This document shows, one piece after another, positions 45,414 through 56,945 of a stretch of 64,000 bases of DNA. The notes beneath the pieces were generated by a model. That model was not told the DNA's origin. It saw only the letters and a program-made list of their open reading frames with translations, and ran no database searches. The DNA is taken from contig JAOVFP010000004.1 in assembly GCA_025738555.1 (NCBI GenBank), positions 1,364,001-1,428,000 of the forward strand. Reading direction: 5' to 3'. Position 1 is the stretch's first letter; every line of letters begins with the position of its first letter. This DNA comes from Cyathus striatus. Its lineage: Eukaryota; Basidiomycota; Agaricomycetes; Agaricales; Nidulariaceae. The position numbers and the translations under genes are program-made.

Positions 45414-46592
45414 CCATGCTTCATTGCATGCTATTTGTATCCAATGACCCCTGCAGTCTCTCATTGAAGGGATCAACACTTCTTGTCAAAGTCCAAAGAG
45501 TGCTCAATGTTGCACTCCCAGGTCATGGATATCAGGTGAAGTTGACTAACTGCTCTATCAGTCACCAGGTAAGTCTCTTAGCATTTTTATTTTCTACTCA
45601 ATCCCCAAACCACTATTCAGGCATACAGTAGAATCCAAGAGATGTGGTCTTACATTGGAACAAAAGGTTTTGAAGTTGTTAAGACTTTTTTTGAGCAACA
45701 GGAATATGCTGGGAATCTGGATGCCATCAGAAAGTATGCAAATTGGGCTCTGCATACCAATGGGCCAGCATTCTTTAAGGTCCCTGTTGACCGGAAGTTT
45801 ACAGATGACCCTGATGATCCAACCTATCAGGTGGTTCTCTGCAGCTTCCTGATTCCTGTTTTACTTACTTTCACTGCTTTAGTATGGGCGTGGTCCATTC
45901 CAGTCACCATTTATTATTGAGACAATAAAGGCTATGTGGAAGTTAATAAGAGGCATGAAAGTGAGGGGCTTTTCTGAATGCCGAGAGAACCCCAAGAGTC
46001 TCATTGCTTTAGCTGCTGCTGCAGTGAGTTTTCCCCTCTCATGTTATCAATTCTTATCTCATTTTTTCACAGGTGGAGTGCACATTCAAAAGCTACATTA
46101 CAGGTACATACAAGCTACATGGGAATTTCAGCAATGAAAGGATTCAGGCTCTTGTCAATGACTACATGGTAACTGCAACTGAACTTTTGGACAACTGCTG
46201 GGACAAGCTATCAGTTGCATGTGGGATTGACCAAATGGAGCCCGAGACAGAGGACTCTGATGTGGATTCTGCACCCAGGGTAGGAATTGGTACATGCCTG
46301 TCGGAAGTTGTATCAGCATAGCAGTCCCATTCCTTCTGACTATGAATAAGTAGCTTAGCTTGTACTTAGCAATAAAATTTTGCTTTTTTGGAATTAAATG
46401 TTTGTTAAGTCTTATCCATGATCTGCCATTACCAAATATGGCACAGCGCATCACTTAGCAGCTTGTCCAAGCCCGAACTTGCCCGCCAAATGACATAGCT
46501 TGTTGTCCTGTGACTTGGGAGCTTGTTTGGCTTGTCACAAGTCCTAACAAGTCCTTACAAGTCCTTACAAGTCCCATGTGAAATTGCTGATG

Positions 46593-47236
46593 TCGAGACT
46601 GATAACTTAAGAGAAGTTATCCGGTACTACGATAAAAAACCCAGTAGGTAATCAAAGTAAAAGATATTTAATTATACTTACAAAACGTGAGAAAATGGCT
46701 GAGTTGTACAGACTATGGTACAACTATTATATAAGTACTGTACATCATGAGTCCGAGAGTCCACTACTTCCAGAGCCAGATTGGAGTAGCAAATGATAAG
46801 TAGTAGTAGGTCAGTAGGCAGTGCACACTGTTGTATAAATACTATACATGTAGTAATAAAGTAAGATAGACATAGTATGTACAAAATAATTACAATCATG
46901 TATGTCTGTCAACGGTGGATTATTAATATGAATTTGTAGTCAAATCGGATGCATGAAAGTGTTTGCTTGCTCACTCATCTTGCAGGCTTCTTTTAGCTAA
47001 TATGATGGATAGTGTTACTAGAGGCCGCCTCACTGTGAATTTTGGAAAGCTTCCAATAATTATGCTCGCAAGAAAGCCTCACTGATCAGCGAAAAACGTT
47101 CCATTTGTTTTGATGAACAATAAAAACTCATGATATCTCATATTGAATTCTTGTCACTTGGCAGGCTGAGAAGGGGATGGCACCGTGGTGGATGATTATA
47201 TAAATTGATATAAAATAGGCTGCATTGGGTCAGGAA
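46593..47236. other. Spacer between Plavaka end and outer inverted repeat
   Basis: No gene recognised, and no similarity to the left spacer at 31213-31705 was seen. Confidence 0.4.
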
Positions 47237-47457
47237 AGCTCATATAGGTATATTATTCTATTTTAACGGACTAAATAATTGATTGAGCACACAAAAGTAG
47301 TTACCGGACGACCACACTTCGGTTAGTAAGTGCTCATTCTTGCTTAAGTGAAATTCTGAAACCGAGATTGTAAAATCTAACTGGGAAGCCGTGGTGCCAG
47401 ACACCAGAGCTCAATTCTAATTGATGCGTTTGAGCGTGGTCATTAGACTTTCCATAA
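47237..47457 (-). repeat. Outer inverted repeat, right arm
   Basis: Inverted partner of 30984-31212, about 220 bp with scattered substitutions. Confidence 0.7.
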
Positions 47458-47669
47458 AGTTGAGGTCCATGCACACCCACCATATGTAATGAAATACGTC
47501 AATGGAAACTGTACCTCATTTATCCCTTCTCCCCGATCACTCGCCTTGAGCTACATTCCAGAGAATTGGTTAAGAGATACCAACATAAAGACGTTTGAAA
47601 AGGGTTCTGCTAACCAGTAGCTGTCGCAGTGACTCAACTACAGCACCATGAAAGAAAGAACAGATATAA

Positions 47670-49178
47670 TGTCTCTCAAATGTGCCCGTACGCTCCCTAT
47701 TCGATATACCTACAGACCAAAGACTAACTTCACATTATCTAACAGAATGCAACCTTCCAGCAGACTTAATTCTCCATCCTGCGATGAAAAATTATTCCAT
47801 ACACACAGTATCAGCCTCGCCATGCTCTCTCGTGGCTTCCCCTTAGCTCTCTCACCTGTTGAAGGGGAAATAGTGAAATTGGAAGAAACATCAGAAGTAT
47901 TAGAAATTTTACTATGATTCATGCACCCAATGCAAGAGCAGCCGGATCTCAGAGAGTTGTCTATTGAGCTGTTGGCAGGTGTTGTGCAGGCTGCAGAGAA
48001 GTATTTGGTGTATCCTGCTATGCAGGCCTGTAGCTTACGAATGCAGTAGGAAATTTTGTTCCAATGGTCATGTTGAAAGCTGACAAGCTATTCGAACATA
48101 GGATGATGGTCAAACACTATCCAATTGAAGTTCTTGCATGCGCAGCAGCATTTGATTACCAAGACATTGCAGACAAAGCCACCCCATTGACTATGGGCAT
48201 TAAATGTGATGAGGCAAGAAATAAATTGGGTCTTGAGGTATTCAGTGCATGGGTAAGCAATTATCCATTGTAAACTGTCACTGTTACAATTTTTCTTTAT
48301 TTTCTTCTGTTTACAATTAGTTTACTTTGACATGTTTGGCACAACCATCGATGCCAAACATCTTTATTTTTACACAGCTTTATTTATACTTTTAACTCAT
48401 ACTGACTATGAGTAAGTCATTACTTATTTATACTTACTTTTCTCATACTTTCACTTCTTTATGACTTTACTCGAGTCATTGTACTATACTTACTTTATTT
48501 TCACACTTCTTTACTGTGCCTTATTAATGCGTAGTCTTTTACATATTTCTTTTGACTCATACTATACTATTATTAGTATGAACTAGTTTGTATTTAAACA
48601 GTAGGAACTTGGGCTGTAGAGCTCAAGCTTTAGCTTAAAGAATACTACTTGATTCTTACTCGACTTTGAACACTTAAGTTTTCAACTTAAGCTTCTTGTC
48701 TTGTAATGAGAAACTACTTTGAAACTGATTTAACTTGTTCTTCGGATCAGTTAAGTCACGTGACTTTTGGACTTGTACGATTTCAGACTTCGGTCTACTA
48801 AATCGTAACAGTCGCAGCTGAATAAGCTTACAATATGACTAGGTTATATACCGAGAGAAATGGGAAAAGGGCTTCAGAAGAACCATGTCGAATCAGAATC
48901 CAAAATTCAATATTCTTCACTTCTATCATCCAGGCAGGATACTTATGGACGAGTGTCGTAAAAATTGGAGAGATTTCCAGAAAGATGTTGTAATGCGATG
49001 TTGGGAGACTGATGCTCTATACCGTGAATTGGAATTTCGCATAATGGTTGATTGTATGCATTTTGTAGGAAATTGTGCACATTGTCATAAAGTGGTACAT
49101 CACTGGGAAGAAGACATAAGAAAGGCCGGTGTACAGGAAGCAGGGAGCTTTTGCGATATTTTGTGTAGATGTCATTGA
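47670..49178 (+). pseudogene. BTB/POZ-like copy 2, pseudogene with LTR in intron
   Basis: The exon pattern matches copies 1 and 3: 47670-47688 (19 nt), 47746-48045, 48102-48252 (151 nt) and 48843-49178. Exon 2 is one base shorter than in copy 1, causing a frameshift just after PADLIL, and carries an in-frame TGA before FMHP. The last exon is intact (LMDECRKNWRDFQKDVV, FVGNCAHCHKVVHHWEEDI). A solo LTR enlarges intron 3 to 590 bp. The copy is closest to copy 1 in its C-terminal exon. It lies on the far side of the nested insertions from copy 1. Confidence 0.8.
48282..48810. mobile_element. Solo LTR in intron 3 of BTB-like copy 2
   Basis: This 529-bp segment begins TGTTACAATTT and ends AAATCGTAACA (inverted ends matching at 10 of 11). 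It is flanked by GTCAC (48277-48281) and GTCGC (48811-48815), a 5-bp duplication with one mutation. Part of it is repeated at 76-312. No internal retrotransposon sequence remains, so it arose by LTR-LTR recombination. Confidence 0.82.
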
Positions 49179-49737
49179 ATTCCATGTAGCTGGGTAAATT
49201 ACTAAATTGTCAATTTGGTAACGTTGAGATCCCATTTTGTACATATATTTTTTCATCATTCACTCTCATAGTAGATTCATACTGGGATCCACTCTGAGTA
49301 CGCCATGCGATTTTACTTAAGATCGAAGTGACTAGTGACCGGTACTACTAGTGGTTCCAGATCTCTTGTATGCATCACCATTATATTCTGCTTGATTCAA
49401 CTTCAGAAACCCACTCTCCAAATAGTGAACTAACTTGATATTCAAACTTGCCATGCTGGCATACTTAGAACAGGGCTGATTTTAATGACTGGGGGATCTC
49501 ATATTGATGGAAATAAGGGTGGTCACTGCATCATACCTTTTCCTGCGTAGGATGTGATGAAGGAAGAGGTGATCTTCAAGGAGTACTAGAGTAGATCACG
49601 AAATGAATGTTACTGATTGAGAATTGAGTGAAACTTATTCAATCAACTTTACTATTGAAATTAACTGCGGTATAAGACACCTCATCTAAAATGAAAATGG
49701 TCCGTAACCTAAAACTTGCAATGCAACCATATGTAAT
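49179..49737. other. Intergenic region between BTB-like copies 2 and 3
   Basis: No feature recognised beyond the presumed promoter of copy 3. Confidence 0.4.
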
Positions 49738-50672
49738 ATGGCTCTCAGGTGTAGAGGTGCGATTCCTGTTTGGTATATTTTGGATAAAATAAACTTACAT
49801 GCAATGTAATAGTATGTGATATTCCTGCAGACTTGACACTAGAATCCATTGATGAAAAGCTCTTCCACACTCACAGCGCCAATCTCTCCACGTTCTCCAA
49901 TGGCTTTCCCCCTGCCACTATCGCACCTCTCCAAGGAGAAGTAGTAAAAATGAGTGAAACAGCAGGTGTTTTAGAGATAATTCTTCAGTTCATGCACCCA
50001 GATCGAGAGCAGCCTAATCTAAGGATGTTGTCTGTAGAGTTGCTGGCAGGCGTTGCAGAGGCAGCAGAGAAGTATATAGCGCACTTTGCTAGGCAGGCTT
50101 GTAGCCTGAAAATGCAGTGAGCACTTTCATTTATCCTAGTCTTGTGGGGGATGACGCACGGACATGAAATGTTTCGAATGTAGATCATTGGTCAGATATC
50201 ACCCATTGGAAGTCCTCCAGTATGCGACAAAATTCAATTACCCAGAGATATGCGACGTAGCTGCTCCACTATGCATGGATGTAGAAGTCAAAGTGGCTAG
50301 GAAAGTGCTGGATCTTGGAACATTTGGTATATGGGTATGTGTCAATATTTTACTTATGACGTATAATGTACAGTTTATCAGGCCATATACCAGGACAAAA
50401 TGGAAAAGAAAATATGGAGTGTCATCCCATTATGTAGCTTGCATACCCACTACGATTGCCAACGACATTGGGATTTGGTTCACGATGTATTTGCAAAGGG
50501 ATTTTTTCAAATGTCCCTGATTCGGTGGGAAAACGCCATAACAATGAATCGGCATTGGCTAGACACTGTCTTTCCATGGGATTGTGAAGTGTGTCAAAAT
50601 ATAGCGACTATGTGGAAGGAGGTGAAAAATAGGAGGATTGCAGATTCAATACGGTTTAGTGAGTTAATGTAA
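49738..50672 (+). CDS. BTB/POZ-like protein, copy 3 (254 aa)
   Basis: Exons 49738-49756 (19 nt), 49813-50116, 50184-50334 (151 nt) and 50382-50672 join to 765 nt. The BTB-like half has IPADLTLESIDEKLFHTHSA, FPPATIAPLQGEVVKM, ILQFMHPDRE, LLAGVAEAAEKY and ARQACSLKMQ. The last exon differs strongly from copies 1 and 2 (IYQDKMEKKIWSVI, CSLHTHYDCQRHWDLVH, FPWDCEVCQNIATMW), with conserved Cys/His pairs. Exons 2 and 3 are much closer among copies than exon 4, so the C-terminal part has diverged or been exchanged. Intact by eye. Confidence 0.78.
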
Positions 50673-50883
50673 GGAATAGAATGGCACATTTGTTTACTGT
50701 AACATTTTCACAATTCTTATTGTATCATAGTATACTTGAACCTGGAAAATAGAGCCGTTGACTTACAAAATTGTAATGCAAGCTCATAAGGAGTAATAAA
50801 CTTGTGTTTAAAGCTCCAAGGGTGCACTAGAAAGGGTTTTCAGTGAAGAACTTGGAAAGGATTTATTATATTTATGTCCAGAT

Positions 50884-53800
50884 TAAGGATCCAACCCTAT
50901 ACTATCCCTATATGCTCAGGGGAGTATTTATAGGGATAGGGTTAATATAGTATACATATAGTATATAGAGGGTTATAGGGTAATTTGTATAGGGTTACTA
51001 AAAGTACTACAATTTCTCTAATAGATGTTGACTACCATGTTTTTCAACTGGTTTGGGCTTCTGTACTAGTTCGAAAATCTCGCTCCTAATCCACAGCTTT
51101 GTTAACAATGCCTCATGTATTGTCTCAGCATGCAGAGAGCTTCGAAGATCTGTACAAATCCTCCATGACTTCGAGAACATATGTTCAACAGAAACACTTG
51201 TTGCAGGAATGGCTAGAATGTCACGAGCCATCCTGGACAGAACCAGAAATGAGGCCTCATGAATCTATAAGAAGAAAAGCCATTTGAGCTAAGTAAGGTA
51301 GTAAGAATTGGAGTATCAATAAACATACCTTCCACCATGAGAGTGGGTCCTGCACCATGCCTCTACCACCTTCAAAAGCAAAATACCTCCGTAGCTCATC
51401 ATCAAGCTGTTGGTGTGGAGTCAGAGCAGAAGCTGCAGGGATGTCAAAATCAAAATCACAGAGACTTGCTAGGCTATTTGAGGCTGAAATACTGATACCT
51501 TCATTGGATGGTATAAGTACTTGTGATGACAAATGATGCAGTGGCCATGTCAATTTTGCCATATTGACCTGATATTGTTCTGCAACAGCATGAACAAGGA
51601 CTTGTATACATTGAACTTTGTTGTCCTTGTTGTGCAGGTCCATAGCTTCGTCCTTGTGGGTAGGAACAGACTTTCTAAACCATTCGGCATGCATAAAGGG
51701 GTGGAGGACTGATACATGTATTGTTATTGAGTTTATAAATGATAATCTGCAGAGCTGTGCTTACCAGTCCCAAGAATGTAGTTGTGGTTTTGAACTGCAT
51801 CTGTCTTGTACTTCATGAGCTTCGTTTTCCCACTGCCAGCCACCAGCCACAAATCCATGGGAAGGCTGAAGTTCTTTGTGACATTATCTAAATGCTTCTC
51901 AAGAGAGTCATAAATTGGAAGAATGAATGGAATTGTAGGACATCTTGACATAGACAATTGCTGGGTATGGATGGTGAAGTGCTAATGTGGAATGGATAAG
52001 AATGGTGATATGAAGATAAAGAATTAATCATAGTGACATACATCCAACACTGTCCACAGCTGGTCCAAGCGCTCCCAGTCCTTTTTCCCCAATAGCAAGC
52101 CTTCATACTCCTCTGTTTTGAATACCCAGCAATTAATAGCCTGATATTACAGCCATTAGTAGCAAATATAAGAACTACAATGTGAAGTGACACTTACCTC
52201 ATGAAGAATCAGTGCATGTCCAATCATAGCGTGAGTGGAGTTCCATCGTGTATGAACATCCCTGATAACCATCAACCTTGAGAGCTGTGGGCTGTTTGGA
52301 TTCTTCTTATCCACTTGCTTAGTTCCATATATCTCAAGAGAGATTTTCCAGAATTGTTGTCGCCTTTGGGGGGATGAGGTGATCTTGTTGGCAACAAATC
52401 AAAGCTGTACAAACCAATATATCAGTATGGCCTGTAAGGTAGCTATTTAGATTGTAGAAGGTGTACCCATTGTAGTGCGCTCTGTCCAACATCTTGTGCC
52501 TCCTCATCCAACACTGTCTCGTAAACCCCCTTGATTGGGTCAGATTCTGCTAGTGAAGTGACATCTGCCTCTTGGTTTGATTCGAGATCTTGCAGCTCAA
52601 TGTCATCATTGGTATCATAATGAATCGGCACATTCTTATTTGAGAGAAAGTAGTCTGACTCACCACTGTCGTCAACACACTCCTCAGCTTCATCGAGCGA
52701 GGACAAGATTGCCTGAGCTACCAGGTTAATGATATGGGCTAGGCAACATATTTGCTGATCTTTATGCTCAGGTATATCATAAAGAGTGAGGAGTGTGCGA
52801 AAAACATTTCGAAAAAGGACATCATTGACACTGGCATTGTCCATTGTGAGCACTGAGAAGTGTTTAATACATAAGCTGAGGGTACATATATTATATTAGG
52901 AGACTTATCTTGCTTAAAACACCAGCCTTGTGTGCACTATCAACAAATGAGCAAGTGGCATATATACCTTCATGCTCCTTGCTTTCTAGTGGCTGGAAAT
53001 CGATAACACATTTGACCAGTGCCCAGTCATCGTTGATGAATGATGCTATCGAGCATGCAAATGTGTATATCATTTGTTTGTTGGTCCACGTATCAGTAGC
53101 AAACACAAACTTCAATTTGACATTCTGTAGTATCACAAAATCAGTTTCAATTCAGATATAGATAGTAGATGATGTACTGCTAGCTCCTCAACCACCTTTG
53201 AGTGCAGCTCTGCAAATATCTTCGCCAGCTCATTCCGGACTGCTGTATCACTGGGTAACGCATACAAAATCTTGAGGTACTTGAAAACATTTGCAAGCAT
53301 GTTTGATTCACCAGTGGTCCATGGTAGGTCATCATCAAGAATCCATGCTGCAAAAATGTGAAGGAACCCAGCTTTGTTGTGAATGACTGCAGGGTTGAGC
53401 TTTCCCTTAAGGAGAAACTTGTCCATAATTTTATTTGTCTCCTTGTAGTTTGCAGAAGGAGCATTATCTTCTTCCTCTGTATCTAGTTCTGCATTCACTT
53501 TCTGTTTTTTTATATGCAGTGCACTTTGTGAGGTGTGTCACAAGGTTGTTGAAGCCAGCAGGAATAGTCTTCTCACTGTCAAACTTCGCATTTTTTCCTG
53601 GAACTGTATGCAGAAAAGATCAAGTACTTGAAACATCAATAATCAGTAAGGAAGAGAAGTATCACAATGCAATATAACATATGATGAACAGTATTTGCAA
53701 GTAAACTCCCAACGCAACACCTTTCCTGCTCTGATAACAGGTACAGGCTCACAGTAATACTGCATGCTCTGATTTGGTGGGCCATGACACAAAGCCCTCG

Positions 53801-55302
53801 GTCTTGCAGATGCTGCTTGCACTGCTCAAAGTGCTGCTTGTCCATCAGATTCTTCACCAGAATCTAGAGCGATAGGTGCATTAGAAGCACTATCATGTTC
53901 TGGCTTCTAATAATATGGGGATATGATGATTGTTAGGATTGACTGAATAGGTAATCATGAACATAAACTGTACCTTCTTCTTCTTCTTGTTCATTGTTAC
54001 CACAGGAAGCTTGTGCAGATCTTTATTCTGTCTTTCTTTACACTTTTCATTCTATAATAGCATGAGTCACTTCATCTTACAGTGCAGCTGCCGAAAAAAC
54101 ATGGTACTTACTATTTCCTTGCATATATCAGATTCTTCAATCACCTCCTCTCCATTAGAGTCAAAGACACTCATTGGAGCATCTTCATCATTCCCTGATC
54201 ATGCCTTCTTTGGAGGATGGTAGTCACTGTCGTCATCAGAATTCTTGGGATTGTCACAGTCATTCGACTTCTGGCTCTTTCGCTTCTTCATGTTGCTTAT
54301 GCCCACAGTCACCACAGACACAGGAGGTACAAGTACAGTATCGCTAAAATCAAATAAACAGGTCAGAATGCCACAGAAATATTCGCAAGCTTGATCACAT
54401 ACAAAGTAAGACCCTTCAGCTCCTTTACAAGATGCAGCACCTTTGGCATAGCTGCATTTCATGGGAAGCCCTCTGGCTTCGAGATCACAGTCTGTCTAAG
54501 ATAAGATATGACCATTCCCATGCCATACTCACCACTGAACACATTTGGAAGATGGCCGGTAGTGGGGTCAATCATGTCCTCACTAAAGAGGACATCCATC
54601 CTATGATTAAAAACTTCCCAGTATTCATCTGCAGCTGCAGGACCTGAAATTTTGCGAAGATTTTGGCCACATGATCGTCCTTTGTTCCAATAGGGAGTGT
54701 GTCTGGCAGTGTATTTTCAAGTCCTTCAAGTATCAAGACATTGTTTGAGAAGGCTTGAAAAAAGAATTCTGAAGAGTGTTTGGGAGCCATTGAGAGTAAG
54801 AGCAGTGGTCAACGTGATGGAGGGTGTTGAACACAACCAACACAGTGTGTGCCTGCCTTCCGAGAGTCTGATTCAAAATGGTGGATCAATCGGTGGTGAC
54901 CTAAGTGCATACTACTCATTCTAACTGACATAATTGACTAGTAGCATAATTGAGTGGATCTAAGTAGCCAATTCAAATCAATACAAAAATTCAAAGCTAG
55001 ACTTACACATTGATTACAATTGAACAACAGTAACCAACACTGAACATGAAATAACAACTTTTCTGAATGGTGTGACTTGCTGTGACAAGAAATCAGTCTT
55101 GTATTATGTTCAGCTCACTGGTTTGGCTCTGAGAGCTTACTTAACTCCGAAATAAGCTGATATTTGGAAACACTATATGATACCCTATACACTATAACAT
55201 ATACTATATAGATAGGGTAGGATTTTGCGAATAGGGATAGGGATAGGGATAGGGTAAATACCCTATATATAGGGTATTGTACAGTATAGTGTTGGAGCCT
55301 TA
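50884..55302 (-). mobile_element. hAT DNA transposon with transposase
   Basis: The ends TAAGGATCCAACCCTATACT (left) and the inverted TAAGGCTCCAACACTATACT (right) form an 18/20 TIR. The subterminal DNA on both sides is packed with TATAGGG/GGGATAG repeats, a common arrangement for transposase binding. The element is about 4.4 kb and encloses one transposase gene. The flanking octamers (GTCCAGAT and CCTGCTGA) do not match, so the target duplication is lost or the ends are misplaced. The right end sits exactly at the point where the neighbouring CxC6 coding sequence stops. Confidence 0.72.
51007..54790 (-). CDS. hAT-family transposase (multi-exon)
   Basis: Minus-strand exons begin near 54790 (MAPKHSSEFFFQAFSNNV). 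An acidic/basic linker follows (MKKRKSQKSND...DDDSDYHPPKKA), then a BED-type zinc finger split by an intron (FTCKYC near 53710, then NLVTHLTKC near 53540). The RNase-H-like core includes FATDTWTNKQ and FTIDNAS-like MLTMDNASVND, followed by CCLAHIINLVAQAIL, VHTRWNSTHAMI and WERLDQLWTVLD. The C-terminal hAT dimerisation region ends the protein: LAIPATSVSVEHMFSKSWRI...RSSLHAETIHEALLTKLWI. It would excise and integrate its own element and possibly related MITEs. No clear frameshift was seen, but some splice sites were not fixed, so the copy may or may not be active. Confidence 0.83.
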
Positions 55303-55303
55303 C

Positions 55304-56945
55304 CTGCTGATTTATATGAGGAAGCCAATCCACCTGTTCCTCTTCACTTCTGTGAATAATTCTTCTTATTCCTAAAAGTGTTTGTCTACCAAATCTTACT
55401 AAATGATGGCACCATCGTGACTGATGATTAACACATGTCTTTGAGTTATTTTCTCTTGGGTTGTTACATAATTTTATATGACATAAATGACCATGCATAG
55501 CTTGATGAATTATGCAAAATACTCCAGTTCTTTCATTTTCTAAATTACCATCACAATCCTGGTATGCACAATGTCTTGGACCCATAATTATGCCATCCAT
55601 AACAACCATATTTACTATTGGCTTTATTTCAGCCTGAGTTGGTTGATCAGTATTGGTTGTTTTATTAGATGAATCACTGGATGAATCACTTGATGACTCA
55701 TTGTCAATATCCATATCATTGGTGGTACTACTAATGTGTTGCCGAGCACTTGCTCTAGCTTCTATTTCCTCTCTCATAGCTTGTTCTGCATCTTTCCCCT
55801 GTAGCATGGGAACTGATTGATTTTCATCAATTCCAATTACTGCAGCAGGAGTGTCATCAGTTATTCTGTCTGCAGTACTTTTGTACTCATGTGTACATTC
55901 ACTACATGAATGATCTTTAGCACATTCAATAATACCTTCTTGACCAAGTATTTCAAATGTTTTTCTAGTTAATTCTTGAATCTCATGTTCACCTGATGTT
56001 ATTATAAGTGATTTATTATTGTATGTAGCTACCTGTCTTACACTTTCAGAAATGAATGCCTGCTAAGTTTGTCTGTGAGACAACTTGAATGATGACTCTC
56101 TAAAGGATTCATTCCAAAATTCTGTGAATGCAGCTGTAGATGCATGAAAATGATAAATTCCATGCAGAACTGCATTGGTGTATGATTTATCTACCCAGAC
56201 TTGCTGTCCAAGCTTTAAATATTTTGCTGAGTTTGACAATCCTCTGATACATGTCCCATTTGCATGCTTCACACTTTTGTGATCAGCATAATAAAATGAG
56301 TTACAAATGCCACATTTTCCTTTAAGCACATAAGCACCAGTGTGGGCATGCATTCCTTTTATAAGAGTTATACATGAAACATCTCTCTTATGAACTTCTT
56401 GGTGAAGTGGAGCCTCTTTACAAGATGGTGTAGAGCAAGTGTAATGACTTGGACAAACAGTAAAAACAGGTTCAACTTCTGTGGTTCTTACAGAGTTTAA
56501 AGGGTGTCCTTTTTTAATTGGATCAAGTTTTAAAAATGTTGCAAATGAATCAAGTTTTGAGCCCAATGCATTAATTCTCTGCACATCAGTTATATCCTCA
56601 GCATTTGAAACTTCATCTTCAGTAAACAAATTATTAATTTTACCACCTAGATCCCTTTTTAGAACTCTAGTAAGAGCTGTAATCCAACTTGTTGCAGATT
56701 TTCTATAGGCTAATTTTTGTTTTCCATGAAGGTTCAATAGGTCTGTGTTATTTGTTAAAGTAAATAACACTTTGAGTACCATTGCTAGTGTAATATCTGC
56801 ATGGAAGTTGCTTGTAATAAATTCAGAAAAATCTACAAATGTTATTTCAGGAAATGGGTCCTGCACTGTAGATGATGCCCATGCTTTAGGAATGCATGAT
56901 ATAAATCCATAAAATATAAAAAGCCAAATAAAATAGTGCCAGAAA
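55304..56945 (-). pseudogene. KDZ-transposon-associated CxC5/CxC6 cysteine-cluster protein (truncated)
   Basis: A long minus-strand frame begins after an acceptor (TTTCAG) at 56945 and ends at 55304. The CxC5-like part has FPEITFVDFSEFI, VCPSHYTCSTPSC, CGICNSFYYADHK, FTEFWNESFRES, and CAKDHSCSECTHEYK with IGIDENQSVP. The CxC6-like part has VVMDGIIMGPRHCAYQDC, GVFCIIHQAMHGHLCHI, CNN, CVNHQSRW and FGRQTLLGIRRII. An in-frame TAG occurs at 56063-56065 inside CxC5. After WLPHINQQ the expected remainder of CxC6 is missing, because the hAT right end begins there. CxC clusters accompany KDZ transposases in Agaricomycetes. No KDZ catalytic domain is present in the window. Confidence 0.8.

Larger units (their letters stand above)
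35933..46321 (+). pseudogene. DUF6532-like accessory gene of the Plavaka element, split by Gypsy
   Basis: Exon 1 (35933-36013) encodes a Lys/Pro-rich start (MAPKKGPAKQPAESD). Exon 2 (from 36063) has a coiled-coil stretch, EMYKQKEVELEELEQQIQKQ. Further exons near 36596-36783 and 37021 lead to WRPTIIPM, where the Gypsy element has inserted at CCATG. After the insertion the frame resumes as LHCMLFVSND. Later exons carry AYSRIQEMWSYIG..GFEVVKTFF, WALHTNGPAFF, GRGPFQSPFIIETI and SLIALAAAAVECTFKSYITG, blocks I associate with the Agaricomycete DUF6532 family. The role is unknown; residence between the Plavaka ends suggests a helper. The coding sequence looks intact apart from the insertion. Confidence 0.65.
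31706..46592. mobile_element. Plavaka-type DNA transposon with nested insertions
   Basis: The ends are CATCAGCAATTCC (left) and GAAATTGCTGATG (right, inverted), each followed inward by repeated ACAAGTC/GACTTGT subterminal motifs. Without the 8.15-kb Gypsy insert and the 0.64-kb solo LTR, the element is about 6.1 kb. It carries two divergent genes: the transposase on the minus strand and a DUF6532-like accessory gene on the plus strand, with a 232-bp shared promoter region. Both genes are broken. A target duplication could not be fixed with confidence. Confidence 0.72.

Noticed and set aside
55220..55260. Telomeric repeat or chromosome end
   Set aside because: The TAGGGA-type runs occur at both ends of the hAT element in inverted orientation and are better explained as subterminal transposon repeats.
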